Shown: positions 24,400 to 32,415 of the stretch, piece by piece
How positions within the stretch are numbered: position 1 is the stretch's first letter
Layout: every line of letters starts with the position of its first letter
DNA from: Pseudonocardia kunmingensis
GTDB lineage: Bacteria > Actinomycetota > Actinomycetes > Mycobacteriales > Pseudonocardiaceae
Direction of reading: 5' to 3'
Length of the DNA: 64,000 nucleotides
NCBI RefSeq assembly: GCF_006716445.1
Contig: NZ_VFPA01000002.1
Span: 1,364,001 to 1,428,000, forward strand
Position numbers and translations under genes: made by a program
Notes under the pieces: model-generated
Seen by the model: the letters and a program-made list of their open reading frames with translations, nothing else
Told to the model about the DNA's origin: nothing
The model's database searches: none

Positions 24400-26321
24400 C
24401 CGACCGGCCCGAGCTGCTGCGGGCGAGCGACGAGACGATCGACGACGCGCTGCGCCACGCCGACCCGATGGCGCTGCGGGGGCTGCTGTTCCAGCTGACC
24501 GGCGACGAGTCCCTCGCGGCGCTGCCGGTGGCCACCGTGTCCGCCGGCGTGGCCGAGGCCCGTGCCCTCGCCGACCCCGCAGGCGCGGCCGTCGTCCGCG
24601 AGCGGGCCGCGGCGTGGCTGCGGTCCTACCGGGACGGCGGGGCGGGGGAGGTGCCGGTCGGCCCCGCGGACCGGCTGCCGCACAGCCTGGAGCTGACCGC
24701 GGGGGAGTCGATCGACGCCGCTGAGCGGGAGGTGTGGCTCGAGGAGCTCGCCCTCGATCCGTGGGCTCGGAGCCTGCGGTGGCGCGCGCAGCCTCCGCCC
24801 GAGCGGCTGGGACGGTTCCGCGTCCTGGTGGTCGGCGCGGGCCTGGGCGGGCTGAACGCCGCGGTGCAGCTGAAGCGGGCAGGCATCCCGTTCGCGGTGG
24901 TGGAGAAGAACTCCGGCGTCGGCGGCACGTGGTACGAGAACCGCTACCCGGGTGCGCGCGTCGACAGCCCCAGCCGCACCTACACCCACCTCTACGGCGT
25001 CGACTACCGGCACCCGAACCCGTTCTGCCGGCAGCCCGAGAACGAGAAGTACTTCAACTGGGTCGCCGACACCTTCGGCATCCGCGACGCGATCTCCTTC
25101 GACACCGAGGTCCGCTCGATGGTATGGGAGGAGGCGACGGCGACGTGGGCGGTCACCACGCGGAGCCCCGACGGGGAGCGGGTCGAGCACGCCAACGTGA
25201 TCATCAGTGCCGTCGGGTTCCTGTCCCGGCCGAACACCGCCGAGCTGCCGGGCGCCGAGACGTTCGCCGGGCCGGCGTTCCACACCGCCCGCTGGCCGCG
25301 CGAGCTCGACCTGTCGGGCAAGCGGGTGGCGGTGATCGGCTCCGGCTGCACCAGCTACCAGATGGTGCCCGAGCTCGCCGACCTCACCGGGCACGTCACG
25401 GTGTTCCAGCGCACGCCGCAGTGGGTGTTCGACCGCCCCGGGTACCGGGAGCCGTTCCCCGAGCAGGTCCTGTGGCTGGAGCGCAACCTGCCCTATTACT
25501 CGAACTTCCTGCGGTTGCGCACCAGCTGGCTCACCGGCCCGCACGTGCAGAGCCGCGCCTTCACCATCGACCCCGAGTGGGACGACCCGCTCACACGCAG
25601 CGCCCTCAACGCCCGGATCCGGGACGGACGCCTCGAGCACCTGCGCCGCAAGCTCGGCGAGCATCCCGAGCTGATGGCGAAGATGGTGCCGCCGCACCCG
25701 CCGATGTCCGCGCGACCCGTCGCGGTCGACGACCGCTACAGCATCCTCGACGCGCTGCTGCGCGATGACGTCGACCTGGTCACCGAGCCCATCCGCAGGG
25801 TCACCCCGCACGGCATCGAGACCGCCGACGGGCGGGAGCACCCCGCCGACGTCCTCGTCCACGCCACCGGCTTCAAGGCCAACGACTTCCTGTGGCCGAT
25901 GGAGGTGCGCGGCCGCGGCGGCACCCGCGTCGAGGAGCTCTGGGCCCACGACGGTGCCCGCGCCTGGGCCGGCACGATGCTTCCCGGCTTCCCGAACTTC
26001 TTCATGCTCTACGGGCCCAACACCAACCCGTTCAGCCTCGGCGTCGTCACCTTCTCCGAACTGATGACCCGGTTCGCCCTCGAACGGATCGAGGAGCTGC
26101 TCCTGACCGGCCGGCGCGCGGTCGAGGTCACCGACGCCGCATACCGGCGCTACAACCGCGAGCTGGACGCCCGCGAGGCCCTGCGCACCTGGAGCGATCC
26201 GCGCGCGACCAACTACTACCGCAACGCCCACGGCCGCTCGGCCTCGAACTGCCCCTTCGAGGGCACCGAGATCTGGCAGCGGCTGCGTCACCCGGACGCC
26301 GCCGACTTCGTGCTGGCCTAG
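24396..26321 (+). CDS. Baeyer-Villiger monooxygenase (flavin-containing, long N-terminus)
   Basis: 641-residue FAD/NADPH monooxygenase inserting oxygen next to a ketone to give an ester or lactone. It has the FAD loop GAGLGG (147-152), the GGTWYENRYPGARVDS segment (about 176-191), the diagnostic BVMO fingerprint F-x-G-x3-H-x3-W-P (290-301), the NADPH loop GSGCTS (315-320) and a GPNTNP motif near the C-terminus. About 140 residues precede the FAD domain, more than in cyclohexanone monooxygenase. This places it with the longer acetone/4-hydroxyacetophenone-type BVMOs. It is coupled to the SSS transporter. Substrate unproven. Confidence 0.92.
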   Translation: MTDRPELLRASDETIDDALRHADPMALRGLLFQLTGDESLAALPVATVSAGVAEARALADPAGAAVVRERAAAWLRSYRDGGAGEVPVGPADRLPHSLELTAGESIDAAEREVWLEELALDPWARSLRWRAQPPPERLGRFRVLVVGAGLGGLNAAVQLKRAGIPFAVVEKNSGVGGTWYENRYPGARVDSPSRTYTHLYGVDYRHPNPFCRQPENEKYFNWVADTFGIRDAISFDTEVRSMVWEEATATWAVTTRSPDGERVEHANVIISAVGFLSRPNTAELPGAETFAGPAFHTARWPRELDLSGKRVAVIGSGCTSYQMVPELADLTGHVTVFQRTPQWVFDRPGYREPFPEQVLWLERNLPYYSNFLRLRTSWLTGPHVQSRAFTIDPEWDDPLTRSALNARIRDGRLEHLRRKLGEHPELMAKMVPPHPPMSARPVAVDDRYSILDALLRDDVDLVTEPIRRVTPHGIETADGREHPADVLVHATGFKANDFLWPMEVRGRGGTRVEELWAHDGARAWAGTMLPGFPNFFMLYGPNTNPFSLGVVTFSELMTRFALERIEELLLTGRRAVEVTDAAYRRYNRELDAREALRTWSDPRATNYYRNAHGRSASNCPFEGTEIWQRLRHPDAADFVLA

Positions 26322-26846
26322 ACCCTGTGTGACGAGTCGCGGAGCCAGGTGACGGTGGCTCAGGAGGGGACGGCGAGAGTTCGTCGCAGCCGCTGGCTAC
26401 GCCTCGGTGCTGCTTGCACCGAACCCCGCTGACGTTGCGCTCGTCGCGTCCGGTGGGCGCGCCGTACCCGGCTCGCGACCCCTGGCTCACCGCCGTCGGC
26501 CTGGCCTTGCGTGCGATCCCACCCGTTCGCTTCGCCGTCGGCGGTGGCCGGGGTGGTCGGGTGGGCGGAACCACCGGATAGCGTGGTCGTTCGGGCGGCC
26601 GTCCCCGACCTGGGAGCAGGCCCGTTGGTGGACGAGCACGTTGCCGCCGGGTGGGTGCGCACCTGGCGGTGGTCCCGTCTCACCCCCCACCAGTGGGGAT
26701 CAGGTGGTCACGGTGCCCACCACTTCGCGAGTGCCTGCGGGTGATCAACACACCGGGCCTGTCCGGGGCCCTGCCCCCGCGTTCACTGCGGAAGGCCGGG
26801 GCCCGGCTCCCGCGCGTTCCGGAACGCTGGGGCTTGGCTCCCGCGT
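26322..26846. other. Non-coding left flank of the DUF222-HNH gene
   Basis: 525 bp without a credible gene, between the convergent ends of the BVMO and HNH genes. It contains a hairpin (CGGTGC-TGCTT-GCACCG, 26405-26421), the left arm of a long imperfect inverted repeat (26420-26692) and the palindrome GCGTTCCGGAACGC (26814-26827). The overlapping open frames lack ribosome sites and family resemblance. Confidence 0.65.
26420..26692 (+). repeat. Left arm of ~270-bp imperfect inverted repeat flanking DUF222-HNH
   Basis: The reverse complement of this stretch aligns over nearly its whole length with 28434-28708, with scattered substitutions and small gaps. The longest exact run is 24 bp (26613-26636 versus 28488-28511). 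The outer edges break off near GGGGTTCG. Confidence 0.8.
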
Positions 26847-26860
26847 TCAGCTGAACGCGG
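26841..26860. repeat. Perfect 20-bp palindrome at the 3' end of the HNH gene
   Basis: CCGCGTTCAGCTGAACGCGG is fully self-complementary and spans the stop codon of the DUF222-HNH gene. It could act as a transcription-terminator stem (no U-tract) or as an element end; the shorter GCGTTCCGGAACGC lies 14 bp further out. Confidence 0.6.
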
Positions 26861-28322
26861 TCAGGCCGCGGTCCGGGTCCGGCGTGGGAGCAGCGCATCC
26901 AGGGATCGGTTCGGGGTCGAGGCGCTCGCCGAACCAGTTCGGGGTCAACGTGGTGCGGTCGATCCGCAACCCGGCCCGGGTGTGCATCTCGATCAGGCTT
27001 TCGGTGTTGCCGCTCAACGCCGGTGCGGTGGTGGGGATCGGGGTGCCGTCGGGGCGGTGGAACTGCCACCGGTCGGGCAGGCGGTGGATGCGGTAGCCGT
27101 GATCATGGATGACGCTGTGATGGTAGGAGCAGATTAAGATCAAGTTGTCGATGTCGGTGCGCCCCTGCGCCCACCACGGGCGCACGTGGTGGGCGTGGAG
27201 GTGGCGGGTGTGGCTGCACCCGGGGAACTGGCAACGGGCCCCGTCCCGCACGGTCAGTGCCGCGATCTGGGCCGGGGTGGCGAGGCGGCGGGAACGCCCC
27301 AGGTACATGCGGTTTCCGGTGCGGTCGTTGAGCAGGGCTTGGACGCGGGCGTCGCAGGCAAGTCGTTCGGCGGTGGAGGCAGGGAGTTCTGGTCCGTCGG
27401 CGAGGCGGGCGCTGCCGGTGGTGGCGTCGAGGTGCACGATCACCTGGGCCTGTCCGCGCGCCACCACCACATCGTCGGGGCCGTGGGTGATCAGGGCCTG
27501 CAGGGCGTCGGCGCGCCGGGCTGCTAGGCGGTCGGTGGCCGGGCCGGGTTCCTGCTCGAGTACGTGCTGGTCCAGATCCGGCGGCGACACGGACGGCGAG
27601 GCGGTGGCCGGCGAAGCCGTGGCGGGCGAAGCACTGGCGGTGGCCGGGTCGGGGGCCGCCGGGCCGGGGCTCACCGAGGCGCGGGGTGCCATCCGTGCCT
27701 CGATCGCGGCGATCAGGGCGGCGCCGGCGTCGGGGGTGAACCGGCCGCGCAGCACCAGCGACCCGTCGGTGTCCCAGTGCCAGGACAGGCTGCGCTGGGC
27801 GGTGGTGTCGGTGGGTGGGGTGTGGCGGCGGCGGACGGCCGCGACGACGGTTTCGACGTGGCTGGCGGTGCCGGACAGGGCCAGGTTCAACAACACCTGC
27901 TCCGCGGTGTCCGGGTCGGCCACGGTGAGGTGGCGCAGGTCGGGCTCGCCGGCGGCGATCGCGGCGGCGATCCGGGTCAGCGCGGCGGTATCGGTGCCGA
28001 CGACCCGCGTCAGCGCCCGCACCTTCGAATACGAGATCCGCCCAGCGGCGAACGCCGCGGTGATGCGCGGCAGGCGCGGCAGGGCATGCGCGACCCGCAG
28101 GTAGTCGATGGCAGTACGCAGGCTCATCCCCGCCCGCCAGGACAACCAGTGCGCACACGAGCGGATCCCGGGCCCGGCCCAGCCCTCGCGGTCGTCGAAC
28201 TCGGCCAACACTCGCAGGAACTGACACAGCGCAGCGTTGATGTGTCCGGCCAGACTGAGCAGTTCCGTTTCCAGAACGCGAATGTCCGTGGTTTGCGGGG
28301 TGGGGAGCGCGAGAACCGGCAC
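26847..28322 (-). CDS. DUF222 and HNH endonuclease domain protein (13E12-repeat type)
   Basis: 491 residues. A DUF222 region (about 15-330) is interrupted by a low-complexity Pro/Ala/Ser/Thr stretch (about 220-250). It is followed by a C-terminal HNH domain with CQFPGC (about 364-369), HLHAHH (about 374-379), DIDNLILIC (390-398) and YHHSVIH (400-406), giving the His-Asn-His set plus zinc cysteines. This is the 13E12-repeat family abundant in actinobacteria, often linked to repetitive or mobile DNA. GTG 28322 is preferred (GGAGG 6 nt upstream); ATG 28385 would add 21 residues. Flanking inverted repeats suggest a mobile unit. Confidence 0.85.
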   Translation of the reverse strand: MPVLALPTPQTTDIRVLETELLSLAGHINAALCQFLRVLAEFDDREGWAGPGIRSCAHWLSWRAGMSLRTAIDYLRVAHALPRLPRITAAFAAGRISYSKVRALTRVVGTDTAALTRIAAAIAAGEPDLRHLTVADPDTAEQVLLNLALSGTASHVETVVAAVRRRHTPPTDTTAQRSLSWHWDTDGSLVLRGRFTPDAGAALIAAIEARMAPRASVSPGPAAPDPATASASPATASPATASPSVSPPDLDQHVLEQEPGPATDRLAARRADALQALITHGPDDVVVARGQAQVIVHLDATTGSARLADGPELPASTAERLACDARVQALLNDRTGNRMYLGRSRRLATPAQIAALTVRDGARCQFPGCSHTRHLHAHHVRPWWAQGRTDIDNLILICSYHHSVIHDHGYRIHRLPDRWQFHRPDGTPIPTTAPALSGNTESLIEMHTRAGLRIDRTTLTPNWFGERLDPEPIPGCAAPTPDPDRGLTAFS

Positions 28323-28399
28323 CGGGAACCTCCAGGCGGTGTGAGCTGGTGTTTTCCGGTTCAGGATGGCATCGGGGTCCGACATTTCCGGGCGTCGGC

Positions 28400-28417
28400 C
28401 GCGTTCCGCGGAACGCG
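28400..28417. repeat. Perfect 18-bp palindrome upstream of the HNH gene
   Basis: CGCGTTCCGCGGAACGCG is fully self-complementary and 78 bp from the preferred start. Its half resembles that of GCGTTCCGGAACGC beyond the gene's other end, so related palindromes bracket the gene. It may be an operator or an element end. Confidence 0.6.
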
Positions 28418-28433
28418 ACGATAATGATGATCA

Positions 28434-28708
28434 AAGGGGTAGGGGACGGGAACACAGCCAGGCGCGCACCCACCCGGCGGGAACGCACTCGTCCACCAAC
28501 GGGCCTGCTCCGAAATCGGGGACGGCCGCCACGACGACCACGCTTCTCGGTAGTTCTGCCAAGCCGAGCACCCCGCCACCGCGAGGGTTGAGGTGGACGG
28601 GTGGGATCGCACGGCAGGCCAGGTCGAGGCGGTGGGTCGGGTGTCACCAGCCGGGTACGGCGCGCCCACCGCAGGATCGCGCCACGAGCGAGACGTCAGC
28701 GGGGTTCG
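28434..28708 (-). repeat. Right arm of ~270-bp imperfect inverted repeat flanking DUF222-HNH
   Basis: Counterpart of 26420-26692 in inverted orientation. Alignment runs from GGGGTAGGGGACGGGA at the inner end to CAGCGGGGTTCG at the outer end, including a 24-bp exact run at 28488-28511. Confidence 0.8.
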
Positions 28709-28741
28709 ATCACGGGCGCAACCCCGCTCACGTCTCGCTCG
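28685..28741. repeat. Strong hairpin, 22-nt arms with one mismatch
   Basis: Arms at 28685-28706 and 28720-28741 pair with a single mismatch around a 13-nt loop. It overlaps the outer edge of the right inverted repeat; the left arm edge carries only one half of this stem. Possible terminator or element boundary. Confidence 0.65.
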
Positions 28742-28983
28742 TCGCGGGCCGGCAAGCCCGGCGCCGAGCGTGATGCGCGCCCTGGCCTCGTCGAACAGCC
28801 GCGTCCGCAGCCCGAACCAGCCGCTACCGACGCGCGGCAACGGACGGATCGTGGGTGTTGCCGAATCGCCCGGCCTCCGCCGCACCGCCCACGGCAGGCA
28901 TGATCCGGACTTTCGGTTGTCCGTGGTCGTGACCGCAACCATGTGCACCCGATACTGCCGATCATGTCCGGGAAGATCGCGGG

Positions 28984-29027
28984 TATCGGTTGTCCATCGC
29001 TGCCGCCACGACCATGGACAACCGATA
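28984..29027. repeat. Hairpin TATCGGTTGTCCAT / ATGGACAACCGATA
   Basis: Perfect 14-nt arms (28984-28997 and 29014-29027) around a 16-nt loop, with further partial pairing outward. A diverged direct copy of the unit precedes it at 28913-28968. Lies 80 bp beyond the luciferase-like gene end and could serve as its terminator or be a REP-like repeat. Confidence 0.6.
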
Positions 29028-29108
29028 ACGCGGATCATGCGCGTGACCACCACCGAACGGCCCCGCCCACCGCCGAAACACCCGTGGTCACGAAATTCGG
29101 CTGTAGTA

Positions 29109-30266
29109 TTAGGCGCGCTTGGCGGCCCACTCCGCCTCGTGCCGGTCGAACATCGCCCGCGCGGCGGCCGTCCGCTTCTCGGTCAGCTCGGCCTGGTGCC
29201 GGGTGACCCACCGGTAGGACTCCTGGCGCGGCGTGTTGGAGCGCTCGAAGTGCGGGATCACGTACCGCGCGTACAGCTCGTAGGACCGCTTCGTGTTCTC
29301 CCACGTCGCCCAGTCGTGGGCGCTCAGCAGGACCGCGCCGAACCCGGGGAGCTTGCGCCGGAGCCGCTCGATCCGGGCGATCGCGTCGTCGGGTGTGCCG
29401 ATCACGCCGGCGTCGTGCTCGACGTACCACTCCACCGGGTCGACGCCGTCGGGGATGAACAGCCGCGGCATGTTGTTGTTGAGGTAGTCGATCTGCGCCC
29501 CCAGCCCGTGGCGGGCCTGCGCCATCGCCTCGTCGCGGGTCTCGGCCAGGTGCATGCCGACGACGAGGCGCACGCGGCTCGGGTCCATCGCCCGGCCGTG
29601 CTCGGCGGCGACCTGCCCGGCGATGCGCCAGTTGACGTCGAGCGCGTCGAAGCCGGCGTTCTCCCCGGCCGCGACGCACAGCATCCCGAGGTCGTACCTC
29701 CCGGCGAGACGACCCCCGGACGGCGTGACGGCGCTGGCGACGCACACCTCCGGGTGCGGGTCGGTGTACGGCGGCAGGTGCAGCCGCGCTTCCACCAGCT
29801 CGTACCAGTCGGTCTTCTCGGTGACCACCTCGCCGCGGAAGAGGCGCAGGATGACGTCGAGGGACTCGGCCATCCGGTCGCGCTGCACCGACGGGTCGAT
29901 CCCGAGCATCAGCGCGTCGGACGCCAGCAGACCGGGACCGACGCCGAACATGACGCGCCCGCGCGTCATGTGGTCCAGCTGCACGATGCGGTCCGCGACC
30001 ATCAGGGGGTTGTGGTAGGGCAGCGAGACCACGCCCGTGCCGAGCCGGATCGACCGGGTCCGCTCGGCCGCCGCCGCGATGAACAGCTCGGGCGAGGCGA
30101 TCGTCTCCATCCCCGCCGAGTGGTGCTCGCCGATCCACGCCTCGTGGAAGCCGAGCCCGTCGAGCAGCTCCAGAAGCTGCATGTCCTGCTGGAACAGCAG
30201 CGTCGGGTTCTCGTTCATCTGGTGGAAGGGCGCCATGAAGACGCCGTGGCGCAGGCGGACCGTCAT
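29109..30266 (-). CDS. Luciferase-like (LLM class) flavin-dependent oxidoreductase
   Basis: 385-residue bacterial-luciferase-family TIM barrel. It has GFHEAWIGEHHSAG (about 38-51), the strand IRLGTGVVSLPYHNPLMVADRI (about 71-92), GRVMFGVGPGLLASD (about 101-115), and the insertion and C-terminal regions typical of limonene/alkanal monooxygenase relatives. It uses reduced flavin (FMN or F420) to oxygenate an organic substrate. The ATG overlaps the stop of the ATPase gene (ATGA), so it is the last gene of the transporter B operon and probably acts on the imported compound. No reductase gene is adjacent. Confidence 0.9.
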   Translation of the reverse strand: MTVRLRHGVFMAPFHQMNENPTLLFQQDMQLLELLDGLGFHEAWIGEHHSAGMETIASPELFIAAAAERTRSIRLGTGVVSLPYHNPLMVADRIVQLDHMTRGRVMFGVGPGLLASDALMLGIDPSVQRDRMAESLDVILRLFRGEVVTEKTDWYELVEARLHLPPYTDPHPEVCVASAVTPSGGRLAGRYDLGMLCVAAGENAGFDALDVNWRIAGQVAAEHGRAMDPSRVRLVVGMHLAETRDEAMAQARHGLGAQIDYLNNNMPRLFIPDGVDPVEWYVEHDAGVIGTPDDAIARIERLRRKLPGFGAVLLSAHDWATWENTKRSYELYARYVIPHFERSNTPRQESYRWVTRHQAELTEKRTAAARAMFDRHEAEWAAKRA

Positions 30267-31303
30267 GCACCTGTCTCCGTTCGGGTCAGGACCGGGAAGT
30301 GGCAGGCGACGTGGTGGTCGTCGCCGATCGGCCGCAGCGGCGGGTCGACCTGCGCGCACACGGCCTCCGCGCGCGGGCAGCGGGTGCGGTACCGGCATCC
30401 GCCGGGCGGGTCGAGGGGCGAGGGCAGCTCGGCCTGCGTGTCCCACTCACCCGCCCCGCGCAGCACCCCGGGCTCGGGCTCGGGGATGGACTCCACCAGC
30501 GCGTTCGTGTACGGGTGCGCGGCCTGCCGGTAGAGCGCCTCGGAGCCGCCGATCTCGCAGATCCGACCGAGGTACATCACGGCGATCCGGTCGCTGATGT
30601 TCTTGACGACGGCCAGGTCGTGAGCGATGAAGAGCATCGTCAGCCCGTAGCGGGCCTTCATGTCCTCGAGCAGGTTGAGGATCTGCGCCTGCACGGACAC
30701 GTCCAGCGCGGAGACCGGCTCGTCGCAGATCAGCACCTCGGGCTCGAGCACGAGCGAGCGGGCGATGCAGATGCGCTGGCACTGGCCGCCGGAGAACTGG
30801 TGCGGGCGCCGCTCGCCGACCCGCTCGAGGTCGAGCCCGACGGCCTCGAACACGTCCGCGAGCAACTGCCGGCTGGCCGGCTCGGCCGCGGCGCGCCGCC
30901 CCCGCCAGATCGTCAACCCCTCGGCCACGATGTCGGCGATCGTCCGCCGCGGGTTGAGCGACGAGATCGGGTCCTGGAAGATCATCTGCAGTCTGGTCCG
31001 CGTGCGACGCAGCCGCTCCCCGTCCAGGCCGGTGAGGTCCTCGCCGGCGAACCGGACGTGCCCGGACGTCGGCCGGGGCAGCTGCATGATCGCCCGCCCC
31101 GTGGTGGACTTGCCGCACCCGGACTCGCCCACCAGCCCCAGCGTCTCGCCCCGGGCGATGTCGAAGCTGACGTCGGACACCGCGTGCACGCTGCGGCCCG
31201 CAGCGGCGGGGAAGCGCACCACCAGCTCCTCCACCCGCAGCACGATGTCGGTGCGGTCGCGCAGGTGCGGCGCCTGCGCGGTGCGCTGCTCGATGCCGGT
31301 CAC
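30263..31303 (-). CDS. Peptide-type ABC transporter B, ATPase (OppF/DppF-like)
   Basis: 346-residue nucleotide-binding subunit. Walker A GESGCGKST (59-67), signature FSGGQCQR, Walker B VLICDEPVSALD and H-loop HDLAVVK are intact, as is the oligopeptide-type C-terminus CRYRTRCPRAEAVC. The GTG start overlaps the TGA of the partner ATPase. It is more distant from transporters A and C than they are from each other, so B is an independent system. It is coupled to the luciferase-like gene downstream. Confidence 0.94.
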   Translation of the reverse strand: MTGIEQRTAQAPHLRDRTDIVLRVEELVVRFPAAAGRSVHAVSDVSFDIARGETLGLVGESGCGKSTTGRAIMQLPRPTSGHVRFAGEDLTGLDGERLRRTRTRLQMIFQDPISSLNPRRTIADIVAEGLTIWRGRRAAAEPASRQLLADVFEAVGLDLERVGERRPHQFSGGQCQRICIARSLVLEPEVLICDEPVSALDVSVQAQILNLLEDMKARYGLTMLFIAHDLAVVKNISDRIAVMYLGRICEIGGSEALYRQAAHPYTNALVESIPEPEPGVLRGAGEWDTQAELPSPLDPPGGCRYRTRCPRAEAVCAQVDPPLRPIGDDHHVACHFPVLTRTETGA

Positions 31304-32415
31304 GTGTCCACTCCCGTCCCGCCGCCCGCGACGGCCAGCCCGGTCGCCGTCCGTCCCGCCCGGAGGTTGCGCGCCAAGGCGTCGGCGCCCCGGTCGGTGC
31401 CGACGGGGAAGAAGCAGGCGAACTCGTGACCGGTCGCCCCGGCGGGGGTGAGCGGCGGGTCCTCGGTGGTGCACCGGGGCTGGGCGTGCCGGCACCGCGG
31501 GGCGAACCGGCATCCGGCGGGCGGGGCGACCAGGTCCGGGGGACGACCGCTGATCGCCTCGAGCCGGGTGTGCGGCGGGTTGCGCAGCCGGGGGATCGAG
31601 CGGATCAGGGCGGAGGTGTACGGGTGGCGGGTCTCGGTGAACAGCAGCGCGGTCGGCGCCCGCTCGACAGCGCGCCCGGCGTACATCACGATCGTCTCGT
31701 CCACGCGGCCCGCGACGACGCCGAAGTCGTGCGTGACGAGGATCGTGGCCATCCGCTGCTCCCGCCGGCGCTCGGCGAGCAGGTCGAGGATCTGGCGCTG
31801 CACCGTGACGTCGAGCGCGGTGGTCGGCTCGTCGGCGAGCAGCAGCTCCGGTTCACAGGCCAGCGCGATCGCGATCGTCACGCGTTGGCGCATGCCGCCC
31901 GAGAGCTGGTGCGGGTACTCCCGCAAGCGCCGCTCCGGGGCCGGGATGCCGACCGCCCGGAACAGCTGGAGGGCCCGCTCCGCGGCGTGGGTCCGGTTCA
32001 TGCCCAGCCGCACCCGCAGCGGCTCGGTCAGCTGGTCGCCCACCCGCAGCACGGGGTTGAGCGAGGTCATCGGGTCCTGGAAGACGATCGCCATCTCCCG
32101 GCCCCACAGCTTGCGCATCTCGGCGCGCGGCAGCGGGCGGACGTCGCGGCCCTTGAAGCGGATGTGCCCGTCGGCGGCGACGACGGCCCGGCGCGGCAGG
32201 ATGTTCATGATCGACCGTGCGAGCACCGACTTGCCCGACCCGGACTCGCCGACGATGCCCAGCGTCCGCCCCTCCGCCAGCGAGAACGAGATCCCGTCGA
32301 CCGCCCGGACCGTGCCGCGGGGCGAGCGGAAGTGGGTGCGCACGTCCTCGCCGACGAGCAGCGGCGCGGCCGAGGTGGCGCTCGCGTCCGCGACGGGCTC
32401 CTCCAGGGTGCTCAT
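31300..32415 (-). CDS. Peptide-type ABC transporter B, ATPase (OppD/DppD-like)
   Basis: 371-residue partner ATPase of transporter B. Walker A GESGSGKS (56-63), signature LSGGMRQR, Walker B LLLADEPTTALD and switch THDFGVV are present. The Cys-rich tail is CRFAPRCRHAQPRC. An extra 40-residue Gly/Ala/Arg-rich C-terminus follows the usual end. The ATG shares one base with the permease TGA. Confidence 0.94.
   Translation of the reverse strand: MSTLEEPVADASATSAAPLLVGEDVRTHFRSPRGTVRAVDGISFSLAEGRTLGIVGESGSGKSVLARSIMNILPRRAVVAADGHIRFKGRDVRPLPRAEMRKLWGREMAIVFQDPMTSLNPVLRVGDQLTEPLRVRLGMNRTHAAERALQLFRAVGIPAPERRLREYPHQLSGGMRQRVTIAIALACEPELLLADEPTTALDVTVQRQILDLLAERRREQRMATILVTHDFGVVAGRVDETIVMYAGRAVERAPTALLFTETRHPYTSALIRSIPRLRNPPHTRLEAISGRPPDLVAPPAGCRFAPRCRHAQPRCTTEDPPLTPAGATGHEFACFFPVGTDRGADALARNLRAGRTATGLAVAGGGTGVDT

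Larger units (their letters stand above)
28323..29108. other. Non-coding right flank of the DUF222-HNH gene
   Basis: About 790 bp without a credible gene. It holds an 18-bp palindrome (28400-28417), the right inverted-repeat arm (28434-28708), a strong hairpin (28685-28741) and two copies of a roughly 55-bp unit (28913-28968 and 28983-29038), the second of which forms a good hairpin. It lies upstream of the HNH gene and downstream of the luciferase-like gene end. Confidence 0.65.

Noticed and set aside
26407..27096. Open frame of 229 codons on the plus strand over the left repeat and HNH 3' end
   Set aside because: Antisense to the conserved HNH domain and compositionally like a shadow frame.
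28361..29053. Open frame of 230 codons on the minus strand upstream of the HNH gene
   Set aside because: It crosses the inverted repeat and hairpins, has no ribosome site or recognisable domain, and overlaps repeat structure.
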